A stretch of DNA of 13,369 nt from JBCDIQ01 sp039024295 (GTDB lineage: Bacteria; Bacteroidota; Bacteroidia; J057): NCBI GenBank assembly GCA_039024295.1, contig JBCDIQ010000134.1, positions 1 through 13,369 of the forward strand. The letters are read 5' to 3'. This document shows positions 1 to 7,824 of the stretch, in pieces. Both the position numbers and the translations under genes were made by a program. The notes under the pieces were generated by a model, which saw nothing but the letters and a program-made list of their open reading frames with translations, did no database searches and was not told the DNA's origin. Within the stretch, counting starts at the first letter, position 1. Each line of letters begins with the position of its first letter.

Positions 1-153
1 AATTTGGTTAAATAGCTATATCAACTTTTCAATATTTCGGTTTATAAAATGATAACATTTATTGTTGGGCACAGAGAATAAAAATCTGCAATTTATTTTT
101 GTTTATCGATACTTAGCGATCATTTTAAAAGTAACGCCTTCTCCTCACTACCC

Positions 154-1224
154 ATGAAAACCATCCTCTTCTTCTTATTTGCCCTACCAGGTATAATATA
201 CTCCCAACTCACTTGGGATCGGACGTACAGTGCTCAGGGAAGCATTGCTTACGCCATTATGCCCAACTCCACCGGATATGCAGTGGCAGGTGATCATGAG
301 GCATCAGGGCAGTTATTATTGTTTCAACTAGACAGGTATGGCAATCAGTTGTGGGTAGGTTCTTATGGCAGGAGATATGGGTTATTTGATCGGGAATTTA
401 TGCAGGATGCTGCCCAGGCACAAGATGGGAGTTTTTTCTTGGCAGGCCTGAGTTACAGCATCCCGGATACCAATTGGGGAGGACATTTCGCCTATATCGT
501 AAAAACGGATAGTATGGGCAGGCAATTGTGGGATTATCAACGGTATACTTCCAAAGAAGATATCCCCTTTTTTTCTGATTTTACAGATGTAGAACCCACG
601 CCAGACGGTGGATGTATCGGGGTAGGATATGTGTATGCGGATAAACAAAATGTGCCTGTAGGAGCAGTAGCAACCAATGGCTTAATTGTAAAACTCGATA
701 GCAGTGGAAGGGTTGAATTTGAAAAACAATATGAAATAGCCCCGATTGATTTTTCTGTTGATTACAGTATTTGTAAAATAAATGGCTATTCAAATGGGTA
801 TTTTATCATTAATACAGCAGATAATTTTGATAAGTTTAGCTTGCTAAAAATCAGCTCCTCTGGAGATTCTCTATGGTCAAAGGTTTATCGTGATCCTAAT
901 GCAAGTGCTTCTAACTTTTATTTAGGGGATTGTCAAATTAAACCAACGAGTGACAATAACTATCTACTTACAACTGGTGGAAGTGAGTCTGGTATCATAA
1001 TGAAGTTAGACAGCTTGGGAAATACCATTTGGGCTAGGTATGATATCATGTATGGTGCATGGAACAGCTTCGAAGATCAAGACGGTAATTACGTGCTATC
1101 ACATGGTATATTTACCGTACTCTCACCCTGTACACCTCTGAGCCATACGATTTCTTTGATGAAACCAATTTCATCCGTGTCCGACAAACAGTTCCCATTC
1201 CCAACCGCCAGTACCTCCAGTTGA
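154..1224 (+). CDS. Secreted LDSxG-repeat protein, N-terminal part (frameshifted gene)
   Basis: The protein starts with a clear signal peptide (MKTILFFLFALPGIIYSQ, residues 1-18), so it is exported. The body carries about five units spaced roughly 50-65 residues apart, each ending in a motif such as FQLDRYGNQLW, VKTDSMGRQLW, VKLDSSGRVEFEK, LKISSSGDSLW or MKLDSLGNTIW. This spacing is typical of beta-propeller-like secreted proteins of Bacteroidota. The last 35 or so residues of this frame (after YVLSHG, near base 1105) do not look like the family and are probably out of frame. The natural continuation is in frame 3, which opens at 1089 and reads RTLTLYTSEPYDFFDE from about 1116 into the T9SS tail that ends at 1571. 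The AT-rich bases 1-153 upstream contain no gene I can support. Bases 721-1080 are about 34% GC by manual count, against about 50% on either side. Function is unknown; it is probably a cell-surface or secreted structural protein. The gene may be inactive, or the shift may be a sequencing error. Confidence 0.75.
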   Translation: MKTILFFLFALPGIIYSQLTWDRTYSAQGSIAYAIMPNSTGYAVAGDHEASGQLLLFQLDRYGNQLWVGSYGRRYGLFDREFMQDAAQAQDGSFFLAGLSYSIPDTNWGGHFAYIVKTDSMGRQLWDYQRYTSKEDIPFFSDFTDVEPTPDGGCIGVGYVYADKQNVPVGAVATNGLIVKLDSSGRVEFEKQYEIAPIDFSVDYSICKINGYSNGYFIINTADNFDKFSLLKISSSGDSLWSKVYRDPNASASNFYLGDCQIKPTSDNNYLLTTGGSESGIIMKLDSLGNTIWARYDIMYGAWNSFEDQDGNYVLSHGIFTVLSPCTPLSHTISLMKPISSVSDKQFPFPTASTSS

Positions 1225-1571
1225 TCGATATGCGAGATGGCATCCGTGTGATGAAAACGGACTGTGAGGGCAATGTGGTCGATCCCCTGCCTTGTGCATT
1301 TGCTACGGATATTCAAGAGATACGATCAGCTGGGAAAGGGTTCTCGCTGGCTCATGGCCCCGATTCATGGATGTTGCAACACCGAGGTAAATCTATCCCT
1401 GAGCCTTGTACCGTTACGGTGCATAATATCCAGGGGGCTTTAGTACTCACCGAATCGATCAGCTCTACCGAAGCGAGGATCTCCATCTCACATGAGTCTT
1501 TGACTAAAGGGTTGTATGTCATTCAGGTAAAAGATGAAGCTGGGCAGGTGCTGTTTCAGGGAAAGGGGTGA
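1221..1571 (+). CDS. T9SS type A sorting-domain fragment (3' part of the same gene)
   Basis: This frame continues the gene at 154. The coordinates use a TTG at 1221, but family-like sequence begins earlier, at about 1113, so this is not an independent start. It contains one more repeat-type motif (VMKTDCEGN), then a C-terminal domain with VTVHNIQGALVL and a final LTKGLYVIQVKDEAGQ strand pair. That pattern matches the T9SS type A C-terminal sorting domain, which directs proteins across the outer membrane through the Por secretion system. The usual PNP motif at the start of such domains is absent; the domain begins abruptly after IPEP, so it may be shortened. The stop lies only 8 bp from the stop of the convergent TPR gene, with no terminator hairpin visible between them. 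If the frameshift is real, the exported N-terminal part lacks its sorting signal. Confidence 0.6.
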   Translation: MIDMRDGIRVMKTDCEGNVVDPLPCAFATDIQEIRSAGKGFSLAHGPDSWMLQHRGKSIPEPCTVTVHNIQGALVLTESISSTEARISISHESLTKGLYVIQVKDEAGQVLFQGKG

Positions 1572-1579
1572 AGTAGGGA

Positions 1580-3409
1580 TTAATTTCCCCTTAATTGTTG
1601 CTTTGCCCGCGCTAAGTTATTCCGTACATTCTGGTTGCCGGGGTTCAGCTTGGTGGCACGTTCATATAGGCCGATTGCTTGGGTGAGTTTACCTTGGTTA
1701 TGCAAAATGGCTCCAAGGTTGCCTAATGGTTCTGCGTAATTTGGGTCAGCATCAATTGCCCGTTGGAAAAATTTGGCTGCATTTGCCATGTCATTGCCCT
1801 GGAAATAGATTACGCCCAGGTTGTTGGCCGCCAGGGCATTATCTGGCTCATGTTTTAAGGCATTTCGATAGGCTTTTGCAGCATCTGGTTTTCGGTTGAG
1901 GTTGTAGTAGCATACGCCCAGGTTGTACCAGGGGCGTTTTTGATCCGGGACGAGTTTGAGGCTGGTCAGGTAATGTTGGGCTGCTTCTACAAACAGGGAT
2001 TGTTTTGCCTGTGAAGGGGGCATACTTTCGGCCTTGCCCCTAAGGTCTTCTGCGAGATTCAGGTGGGTGCGAAAGCTTTCAGGGGCCTCTTCAACTCCCG
2101 CTCGAAACAGGGTAAGCTGGTCTTCCCATACAGGTACGCGTTGCCATGTGAGAACAGAGAATCCCAAGGTGATGGCGCCTGTAAGTCCCCAAAATATGGG
2201 GACCAACTTCTTCGCGTTGATTTTTTGAGCCAGCGTGTAAATTCCCAGGACAACCAACAAAGAGCTCCCAGCTGTGGGTAAAAACAGAAATCTTTCGGCC
2301 ATGGTGGCTGCGATGAGCACCAGCACATTGGCCACGATGGCCAGGGGTAATAGGTACATCCAAACGCCCAATGCAAACAGTTTTCGCTTGAAAATTCCCC
2401 AAATGCCCAAAAGGGCAATGCCTAGCATGCCGATTCCGCCCAATAAAGCCATAGGATGTCCCATCCCCACGACGGGCGTTTGCGCAAATGAATAATCATA
2501 CCGAAGGGGAAAAGGAATCAGGGTAAGCCGTAGGTATTCTCCCAAGATGTATAGCTGGGTCCCTATCTGTTCGCTTGTAGATGTTGCTGCAAGGATGGCA
2601 TTATTCAGCACTCCTTGACTGGTGGCATCCCCACCGTCGTCTAGCACCAACCCGCGAATGCCCAGGTATACCAGTGCTGCTGCTAACAGGGGGGAAGCTA
2701 CTTTTCCCATTTCTTTTAACGAAAGGGTAGGTCGTGTGACATAAAGGGCTATCGGGGCGATGAACACATAAGCAAGCGCATTTTCTTTTGAAGCACAGCC
2801 CAGCAACAAAAATACTCCACTGAGTACCAATGGGAGTGCGGCTTTTGAAGGATCCGAAGCAGCCTTCAGGCTTTGGCCAAAGCTCAACCACACAAACAGA
2901 AATGCCAACAATTCGTCCCGGCTTTTCACATTCGCAACCACCTCCACATGCACTGGATGAACAGCGAAGATCAATAAAACTCCCCACATGATTGCCTGCT
3001 GTTGGGGAGAAAGCAGTTGGCGCAGCACCCGAGCCATTACCCACAGGCAGAGGGCATACAATAATACATTGATCAGGTGGCTCATCTTGGTGGAGAATCC
3101 CCCCAGACTTTTCTCCAAGGCAAAAGTCGTCAAAGTTATGGGGCGGTAGGTCCCCACATTTTGCTGATCAAACCCATAGGTGGTTCCTTTTGATAAAATA
3201 TCTCCCATTCCGCTTAGGCCCCGGGAGGTCACCTGGTTTTTTTCCAAGTACACATCATCATCGTAAACATATTCATAGGAAATGGTTCTTCCGTACATCA
3301 AAAGGCTTAGTCCCAAGCAGATCAGGGGAAGGCCCCAGACCGACCAGTGCACAGAAGATTGAGGAGTTGAAGAGGTCTTTTTCTTGCCCATTTTACCCGA
3401 ATTACGCAT
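1580..3409 (-). CDS. TMTC-like GT-C membrane protein with C-terminal TPR repeats
   Basis: This 609-residue protein has a hydrophobic N-terminal two thirds with many membrane segments and a soluble C-terminal third. The first membrane helix (about residues 25-43) is followed by YDDDVYLEKN (D50-D52), an acidic first-loop motif as in GT-C glycosyltransferases. Further on are TYRPITLTTFALE and FAVHPVHVEVVANVKSRDE, which match the conserved loops of the TMTC/DUF1736 group of putative O-mannosyltransferases. Residues from about 450 to 605 hold three to four TPR units, for example WYNLGVCYYNLNRKPDAAKA and LGNLGAILHNQGKLTQAIGL. The family predicts a transferase using a lipid-linked sugar donor, with TPRs for partner binding; the acceptor cannot be told from sequence. 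ATG at 3409 gives MRNSGKMGKKK; a second Met at residue 7 is an alternative start. No SD is evident. It is divergent from the DUF885 gene. Confidence 0.8.
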   Translation of the reverse strand: MRNSGKMGKKKTSSTPQSSVHWSVWGLPLICLGLSLLMYGRTISYEYVYDDDVYLEKNQVTSRGLSGMGDILSKGTTYGFDQQNVGTYRPITLTTFALEKSLGGFSTKMSHLINVLLYALCLWVMARVLRQLLSPQQQAIMWGVLLIFAVHPVHVEVVANVKSRDELLAFLFVWLSFGQSLKAASDPSKAALPLVLSGVFLLLGCASKENALAYVFIAPIALYVTRPTLSLKEMGKVASPLLAAALVYLGIRGLVLDDGGDATSQGVLNNAILAATSTSEQIGTQLYILGEYLRLTLIPFPLRYDYSFAQTPVVGMGHPMALLGGIGMLGIALLGIWGIFKRKLFALGVWMYLLPLAIVANVLVLIAATMAERFLFLPTAGSSLLVVLGIYTLAQKINAKKLVPIFWGLTGAITLGFSVLTWQRVPVWEDQLTLFRAGVEEAPESFRTHLNLAEDLRGKAESMPPSQAKQSLFVEAAQHYLTSLKLVPDQKRPWYNLGVCYYNLNRKPDAAKAYRNALKHEPDNALAANNLGVIYFQGNDMANAAKFFQRAIDADPNYAEPLGNLGAILHNQGKLTQAIGLYERATKLNPGNQNVRNNLARAKQQLRGN

Positions 3410-3441
3410 TTTTTCTTCTATCTTTCGAAAAAAACGATCTC

Positions 3442-5226
3442 ATGCGCCACTGTTTCCTGCCATTTTTTTGCTTGTTGATTTGCCTTGTTGCTTGTAAGAA
3501 AAGTCCTGAGCAAGGAAGTGGAACTCCCTCTGAAGCCCCTGCTAAATTTACTGACTTTACCCAGGAATTTCTGGATACCTTGTGGAGCTACAACCCTGGC
3601 TGGGCGAGTTACGAAGGAAACACCCGTTATGACAGCCTGCTATTTGTCCCAGATGAGGCAGGAACCCAAAAGAAGGTTGCTGCCTACCAAAATCTACAGG
3701 TACGGCTCGCTGAATTTGATACCGCCGGCTGGGAGACCTCGGCTAAGATGGACTATGCCATGATGCTGAACCAGTTGGAAAGTGGCGTTTGGTACAACAC
3801 GACCTTTGATAGCAGAAAATGGAACCCTTCGAGTTACAATCCGGGAAGCAGGGCAGATCGGATTTTGAAAAATGTACGTCGCCCGTTGGATGATCGGTTA
3901 CGGGTGATCAGTGCCTATTTGGCCAAAATCCCAGCTTACATGGCTGCGGGGCAGGCAAACCTGGATCGCCCAACCCTTGAGCATACCCAATTGGGCATCG
4001 TGCAGGTTGCTGGAAGCTTTGAGGCATTTAAAACATCTTTGCCAGATTCACTTGAAGCCTCGGATCTGACGCCCGGGGAAAAAGAATTGTTCTTCAATCG
4101 CCTTGAGGCTGCATTTGAGTCTGTAAAAAATTACCATTCCCATCTCAGGCAAGTCGTGCTCCCGGCTGTAAAGGCTGATCCCAATCGGCGTTCATTCAGA
4201 ATTGGAGAAGAGCTGTTCAAGCAAAAGTTTGAGCTGGATCTCCAGGCTGCACTTTCCGCCGAAGAGGTAGTGGCGAAAGCACGGGCACGTAAGGCTTATT
4301 TACACCAAAAAATGGCGGAGGAGGCTCGAAAACTCTGGCCGATCTATGGGCCTGGGATGGCCATGCCTGCCGATTCTATGGAGATGATCCGACTGGTCCT
4401 CGATGCAGTTTCCAAGCAACATGTGAAGCCAGAAGCGTTTGTGAGTACGATCCGAGGCCAAATACAAGCATTAGAAAAGTTTGTCCGGAATAAGGATTTG
4501 CTGACGCTTGATCCGGAAAAGCCCTTAGTGGTACGCGAAACCCCAAAATACATGCGGGGAGGAGGTGCTGGTGCCTCTGTTTCCAGTCCTGGGCCTTATG
4601 ACAAAGGAGGAAATACCTATTACAATGTCACACCACTTGATGATTACACCCCTGAGCAGGCAGAAAGCTATTTGCGGGAATACAACGACTTTACCTTGCA
4701 AATTCTCAATATTCATGAGGCGGTGCCTGGCCACTATGTCCAGTTGGTTTATTCTAATGAATCTCCCAGCATCATCAAAAGTGTTCTTGGAAATGGTGCC
4801 ATGGTAGAAGGGTGGGCCGTTTACAGTGAACTCATGATGATGGAAGCCGGGTATGGAGCAGACCAGCCAGAACTGTGGTTAATGTATTATAAATGGAATT
4901 TACGAGCAGTGCTCAATACCCTCCTGGATTATGCTGTGCATGTGGAAGGAATCGAAGAGGCTGATGCGCTTAATATGCTGATAGAGGAAGGGTTTCAGGA
5001 AGAACAGGAAGCCAAGAACAAATGGCGACGGGCACGATTGAGTCAGGTGCAGCTATGCAGCTATTATACAGGATTTGCCGAAATCCTTGATTTGCGAGAA
5101 ACACTCCAGGAAAAATCGGGAACAGGCTTTGATCTCAAGGCCTTCCATGAGCAATTTCTCAGCTATGGAAGTGCCCCGGTAAAGCTTATTCGACAAGCGA
5201 TGGAGAAGGGGCGATCCAAATTATAG
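3442..5226 (+). CDS. DUF885 family lipoprotein, putative zinc metallopeptidase
   Basis: The protein is 594 residues from ATG at 3442. I chose this start because MRHCFLPFFCLLICLVAC is a textbook lipoprotein signal with lipobox LVAC; Cys18 would be the lipidated residue. The frame is open back to 3190, but that part lies inside the opposite-strand gene and reads unlike a signal. The DUF885 signature is clear: HEAVPGH with H425, E426 and H431, then VEGWAVYSE with E456, the arrangement expected for a zinc site of gluzincin type. The length fits the family. The likely role is peptide hydrolysis at the cell envelope, probably periplasmic or outer-membrane anchored; no substrate can be assigned. The 32-bp gap to the divergent TPR gene contains TATCTTTC (3419-3426), seven of eight matches to TAnnTTTG, but no convincing -33 element. 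The gene runs into hairpins downstream. Confidence 0.9.
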   Translation: MRHCFLPFFCLLICLVACKKSPEQGSGTPSEAPAKFTDFTQEFLDTLWSYNPGWASYEGNTRYDSLLFVPDEAGTQKKVAAYQNLQVRLAEFDTAGWETSAKMDYAMMLNQLESGVWYNTTFDSRKWNPSSYNPGSRADRILKNVRRPLDDRLRVISAYLAKIPAYMAAGQANLDRPTLEHTQLGIVQVAGSFEAFKTSLPDSLEASDLTPGEKELFFNRLEAAFESVKNYHSHLRQVVLPAVKADPNRRSFRIGEELFKQKFELDLQAALSAEEVVAKARARKAYLHQKMAEEARKLWPIYGPGMAMPADSMEMIRLVLDAVSKQHVKPEAFVSTIRGQIQALEKFVRNKDLLTLDPEKPLVVRETPKYMRGGGAGASVSSPGPYDKGGNTYYNVTPLDDYTPEQAESYLREYNDFTLQILNIHEAVPGHYVQLVYSNESPSIIKSVLGNGAMVEGWAVYSELMMMEAGYGADQPELWLMYYKWNLRAVLNTLLDYAVHVEGIEEADALNMLIEEGFQEEQEAKNKWRRARLSQVQLCSYYTGFAEILDLRETLQEKSGTGFDLKAFHEQFLSYGSAPVKLIRQAMEKGRSKL

Positions 5227-5230
5227 GCAT

Positions 5231-5258
5231 AAAAAAATGAGGCCAGGGATGGCCTCAT
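5231..5258 (-). terminator. Intrinsic terminator for leftward transcripts
   Basis: A perfect 8-bp stem, ATGAGGCC (5237-5244) and GGCCTCAT (5251-5258), closes a 6-nt loop. On the minus strand it is followed at once by a T7 run (A-run at 5231-5237 on the plus strand). On the plus strand the 3' flank is AAGGGGGT, so it would not terminate rightward transcription efficiently. It lies just after the DUF885 stop and about 230 bp past the end of the leftward beta-barrel gene. Confidence 0.65.
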
Positions 5259-5361
5259 AAGGGGGTAAAGGTAGGTAAAACTAGAAGGGATCTCTAATAA
5301 AGTATAGGAAAGGAAAATTTCTTTTCTTGATTGTTTCAAAGATAGGCAAACCTACCAGGCA

Positions 5362-5393
5362 GTACAATACCAACAATGTGGTATTTTATGTAC
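5362..5393. repeat. Short imperfect inverted repeat
   Basis: GTACAATACC (5362-5371) faces GGTATT (5380-5385) plus an outer GTAC (5390-5393). The core stem AATACC/GGTATT is 6 bp with an 8-nt loop, and an unpaired TTAT separates it from the outer GTAC pair. It sits between two stronger terminators and has no T-run of its own. It may be an extra structure in the terminator region; the function is not clear. Confidence 0.3.
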
Positions 5394-5411
5394 CAATAAG
5401 TGCGTAAAAAA

Positions 5412-5439
5412 GAAAAAACCACTCGAAAGTGGCTTTTTT
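5412..5439. terminator. Bidirectional intrinsic terminator
   Basis: The stem CCACT (5419-5423) / AGTGG (5428-5432) encloses a CGAA tetraloop. It is flanked on the left by an A-rich run (5412-5418) and on the right by T6 (5434-5439). Because both flanks are correct on their own strands, it can stop the rightward DUF885 transcript and the leftward beta-barrel transcript. Its place between two converging genes fits this role. Confidence 0.75.
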
Positions 5440-5489
5440 AAAATCTGTCAGGATCTCAACAACTAGGATACAAAGAACGAATAGTCTTT

Positions 5490-6125
5490 TTATAATAATA
5501 CACCTATGGTCAAATTCGCGGTGTAATTAAGTCTTCCGTAAGGCCTCAAGCTCACATCGCTGATGGCATCGAGGGTGGCACTTTTGAAGGATTGGTACCT
5601 GGCATCAAATTCAACTCCCAGGCGGAGTATCCGTAGGAACCGGATATTTGCACCTAATACCGTTCCCAGACCAGCTTTTACAGTTCCATTTCTGAAGTCA
5701 TCGATATTTCTGGATACCAGGTCTTCTCCTACAACTGTGACCGGAATATAAATACCAGGATAAATGTCCATCCAATCTCCCAAGGTAGGGTGCCATTCGA
5801 TACCGAGGATACCGGTAATGTCCTGGCGTCGTACGCCTAAATCGGTGGAAAGGCCATTATTAACTTCGTAATTCAAATTCTCTACCCCAGCCCCTACGCG
5901 GAACCCGATCTTACTACGAGTATAATACCGTAGGTTAAGGCTCAGGTTGGTGGTGCCATTAAAATCTGCACGGGCATCGTTGCTTAGGTTATTTCGTGTA
6001 AACGTATTGATGTTCGCAGTAGCACTGAATCGCTGAGCGTGCATTTCTCCAATACCTGCAACGAATAATAGTAAGAGGGCAGGTAAGATGAAGGGCTTAT
6101 AGATATGAGGTGTTTTCGTTTTCAT
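5490..6125 (-). CDS. Small outer-membrane beta-barrel protein
   Basis: From ATG at 6125 the protein has 211 residues. The start is chosen because MKTKTPHIYKPFILPALLLLFVAGIGEMHAQ is a normal signal peptide with a likely cleavage near HAQ. A longer frame to 6212 adds a polar leader that would bury the signal. The mature part alternates short polar turns with amphipathic strands (LSLNLRYYT, KIGFRVGAGVENLNY, ITGILGIEWHP, KAGLGTVLGANIRF, LRLGVEFDARYQSF) and ends in a strand, LNYTANLTIGVLL, typical of outer-membrane barrels. About eight strands fit the length. No specific family could be named and no function is assigned. A CATATTTG box (6175-6168, minus strand) lies some 40 bp upstream of the start but lacks a well-spaced -33 element. 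Two terminator hairpins lie downstream. The 118-bp gap from the upstream barrel gene leaves open whether the two share an operon. Confidence 0.75.
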   Translation of the reverse strand: MKTKTPHIYKPFILPALLLLFVAGIGEMHAQRFSATANINTFTRNNLSNDARADFNGTTNLSLNLRYYTRSKIGFRVGAGVENLNYEVNNGLSTDLGVRRQDITGILGIEWHPTLGDWMDIYPGIYIPVTVVGEDLVSRNIDDFRNGTVKAGLGTVLGANIRFLRILRLGVEFDARYQSFKSATLDAISDVSLRPYGRLNYTANLTIGVLL

Positions 6126-6243
6126 GACTGTTGGCTCAAGTTTTTTGGGTGTGTGATTGTGTGTACGCAAATATGAAGAGAGGTTTCGCCTAATGGGAGG
6201 GGGATTGACCAAGCGTGTCGGTTGGGTGAAAAAGCGTAGCCAT

Positions 6244-6834
6244 TCAGGAATCCGTTTTTTTCTGGGGAATGATTTTTTGCCACCAAAGTTGGCCTGCTTC
6301 CTTTTTTTCCTGTCGTTCCCGCTGGCGCCTACGGCGTTTCCGTTTACGTCTTTTTTTATTCGCTTTCCGGTTGGTGATCAAAACGGTACGGGCAGATATG
6401 CCTACTTGTCCGGTATACCATTGGTCTCGCCCCACCAGGTTCACATTGGGTTTATAGTCCAATGAAAGGTGAACTTTTAGAAGCGTTAGTTCTACGCCTG
6501 CAATCAGGTCAACTCCCGTCGTGAACTGTCCTTCCTCATTACCAGTGGAGATACCGGCGCCTGCAAATGCGTTAAGTCGCCTTCCTACAAGGTTATGGTG
6601 CTGTTCCACCAATAAGTGTAGGGTGTTGGTATTTCCCAGGTTGGTTTGGGCAATAGCTTCCAGGGTAATTTTCTTTTGGATCCGCTGTTTGACCGTGAGG
6701 CCTACAAATCGGTTTTCGGCAGGCCCGTTCCCCAATCGGAGGCCCGCTGAGGTCATGTAGGATTGGCTAAACCCGTTTATCCAAATCGTGAAAAGGAAGC
6801 ATAGTGTCAGAGTTCTACACATCAGTCGTTTCAT
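6244..6834 (-). CDS. Outer-membrane barrel-like protein with polybasic C-terminal tail
   Basis: The 196-residue protein begins with a signal peptide (MKRLMCRTLTLCFLFTIWINGFSQ, cleavage near FSQ). An alternative Met lies at residue 5. Residues 25-154 show alternating strands such as KKITLEAIAQTNLG, LNAFAGAGISTG, GVDLIAGVELTL and KVHLSLDYKPNVNL, compatible with a small eight-strand barrel in the outer membrane. The last predicted strand is QVGISARTVLI. It is followed by an unusual tail from residue 155: 17 of the 24 residues 155-178 are Arg or Lys, with the core KKRRKRKRRRR. A less basic end containing QLWWQKIIP follows. If the barrel folds, the tail would face the periplasm and could bind an acidic partner such as LPS phosphate or a polyanion; this is inference. 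The gene is in the same orientation as the other small barrel gene. The 129-bp gap behind it (6835-6963) holds no gene I can support. Confidence 0.7.
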   Translation of the reverse strand: MKRLMCRTLTLCFLFTIWINGFSQSYMTSAGLRLGNGPAENRFVGLTVKQRIQKKITLEAIAQTNLGNTNTLHLLVEQHHNLVGRRLNAFAGAGISTGNEEGQFTTGVDLIAGVELTLLKVHLSLDYKPNVNLVGRDQWYTGQVGISARTVLITNRKANKKRRKRKRRRRQRERQEKKEAGQLWWQKIIPQKKTDS

Positions 6835-6963
6835 GAAGCATGAACGATGGTGATGGGGGAAAAATTGGGGAGATTAGGTGATAGGTGTTAGTGGTGAGGT
6901 TGTAGGAGGGGAATTTGGCTTCTGGATAAGACGAGAGGTATCAGATTTTTTCAAGTCTTATGG

Positions 6964-7812
6964 TTAATTGTTTAGCCGAAAAATCCTGATTATCCCTATG
7001 TTTTCTGCAAAATTGTTATCCATAATCATAAACTCCCTAAAATCAGCAGCCGATTTGGAAGTAGGTACTCTTTTGTAACCTCGTTCTGCATACCTTTTGT
7101 TGGAATTATCGTTTGGATAAATGGAATATACATTGTTGAGTTTGTCTATACGTAATTTTTGGTACAGTCTGTTCTGTGAAGGATCGTAGACTGACCAAAA
7201 CCAACCTTCTCCTCGTTTTGAGCTAAAAAAATGAATGTTGAAAAGGTCTTGGTCCATCAATTCCTTTACCTCTAACATACCAGCATCCCGGATTTGTGAG
7301 GTATATGTTCTGATATTCCTCCATTTGTTTTCAGGCCCTTCCCAGAAATAAAGATTTTGGGGGAGGAATGAACTGTCGACTGTTAGTACCAGACGTCTAG
7401 AAAGAGCGATATTCCAAAAAACAAGCGGTTCTGTCCTGTTAAATTGGTAGATGATTGAATCTTGGGAATAGGAAATAGCTACATCTTGGACTCGACTTTG
7501 AATAGAGGTAAGCCTTTTATTTTGGTCAAAGAGGAGCTGAAAAGTATCTGTACGAAAATATTCACTCGTGTCATACTTAACTGCGAGGTTTCCCATTGAG
7601 TCCAGGTATCCAAATATCCCCCTGGTTAGGCCATAATACATGACGATTTCAACATCTTCCCCTAACCCAATGAAAGGATAAACATCTGGGAATGAATAGT
7701 CCAGGCCAAGATTGTGTGCGATAAAGTAATCCTCCCCTTGCTGTGCGTAGGAATAGTCACCTAAGATAATTGTAAAGGCGAAAACTAACAGTGATGAAAA
7801 AATATCTTTCAA
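6964..7812 (-). CDS. Secreted protein of unknown function
   Basis: I do not recognise this 282-residue protein. It begins with a signal peptide (MKDIFSSLLVFAFTIILGDYSYAQ, cleavage near YAQ), so it is exported. The rest is polar and rich in aromatic residues, Asp and Asn, with segments such as YFWEGPENKWRNIRTY and GEGWFWSVYDPSQNRLYQKL that suggest beta structure; no catalytic motif is visible. The only suitable start is TTG at 7812, because no ATG precedes the signal peptide. The TTG lies 12 bp after the TAG of the P-type ATPase and in the same frame, so expression probably depends on the ATPase transcript. Three sampled blocks (7021-7140 and 7441-7500) give about 36% GC by hand, below the ATPase. 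In many Bacteroidota ccoS follows ccoI at this place; this protein is not CcoS. It could be a lineage-specific acquisition. Confidence 0.65.
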   Translation of the reverse strand: MKDIFSSLLVFAFTIILGDYSYAQQGEDYFIAHNLGLDYSFPDVYPFIGLGEDVEIVMYYGLTRGIFGYLDSMGNLAVKYDTSEYFRTDTFQLLFDQNKRLTSIQSRVQDVAISYSQDSIIYQFNRTEPLVFWNIALSRRLVLTVDSSFLPQNLYFWEGPENKWRNIRTYTSQIRDAGMLEVKELMDQDLFNIHFFSSKRGEGWFWSVYDPSQNRLYQKLRIDKLNNVYSIYPNDNSNKRYAERGYKRVPTSKSAADFREFMIMDNNFAENIGIIRIFRLNN

Positions 7813-7824
7813 AGCTGAGGCTCG

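Noticed and set aside
2059..2418. Long open frame on the minus strand inside the TPR gene
   Set aside because: It is a shifted frame of the 1580-3409 gene, with no family resemblance and no start signal.
3190..3441. Upstream extension of the DUF885 frame
   Set aside because: It overlaps the 5' end of the opposite gene, has no sensible signal sequence, and would place the lipobox Met about 84 residues inside the protein.
6926..6961. ATAAGAC/GTCTTAT inverted repeat after the unknown secreted gene
   Set aside because: Only 7 bp with a 22-nt loop and no T-run on the minus strand, so it is too weak to call a terminator.
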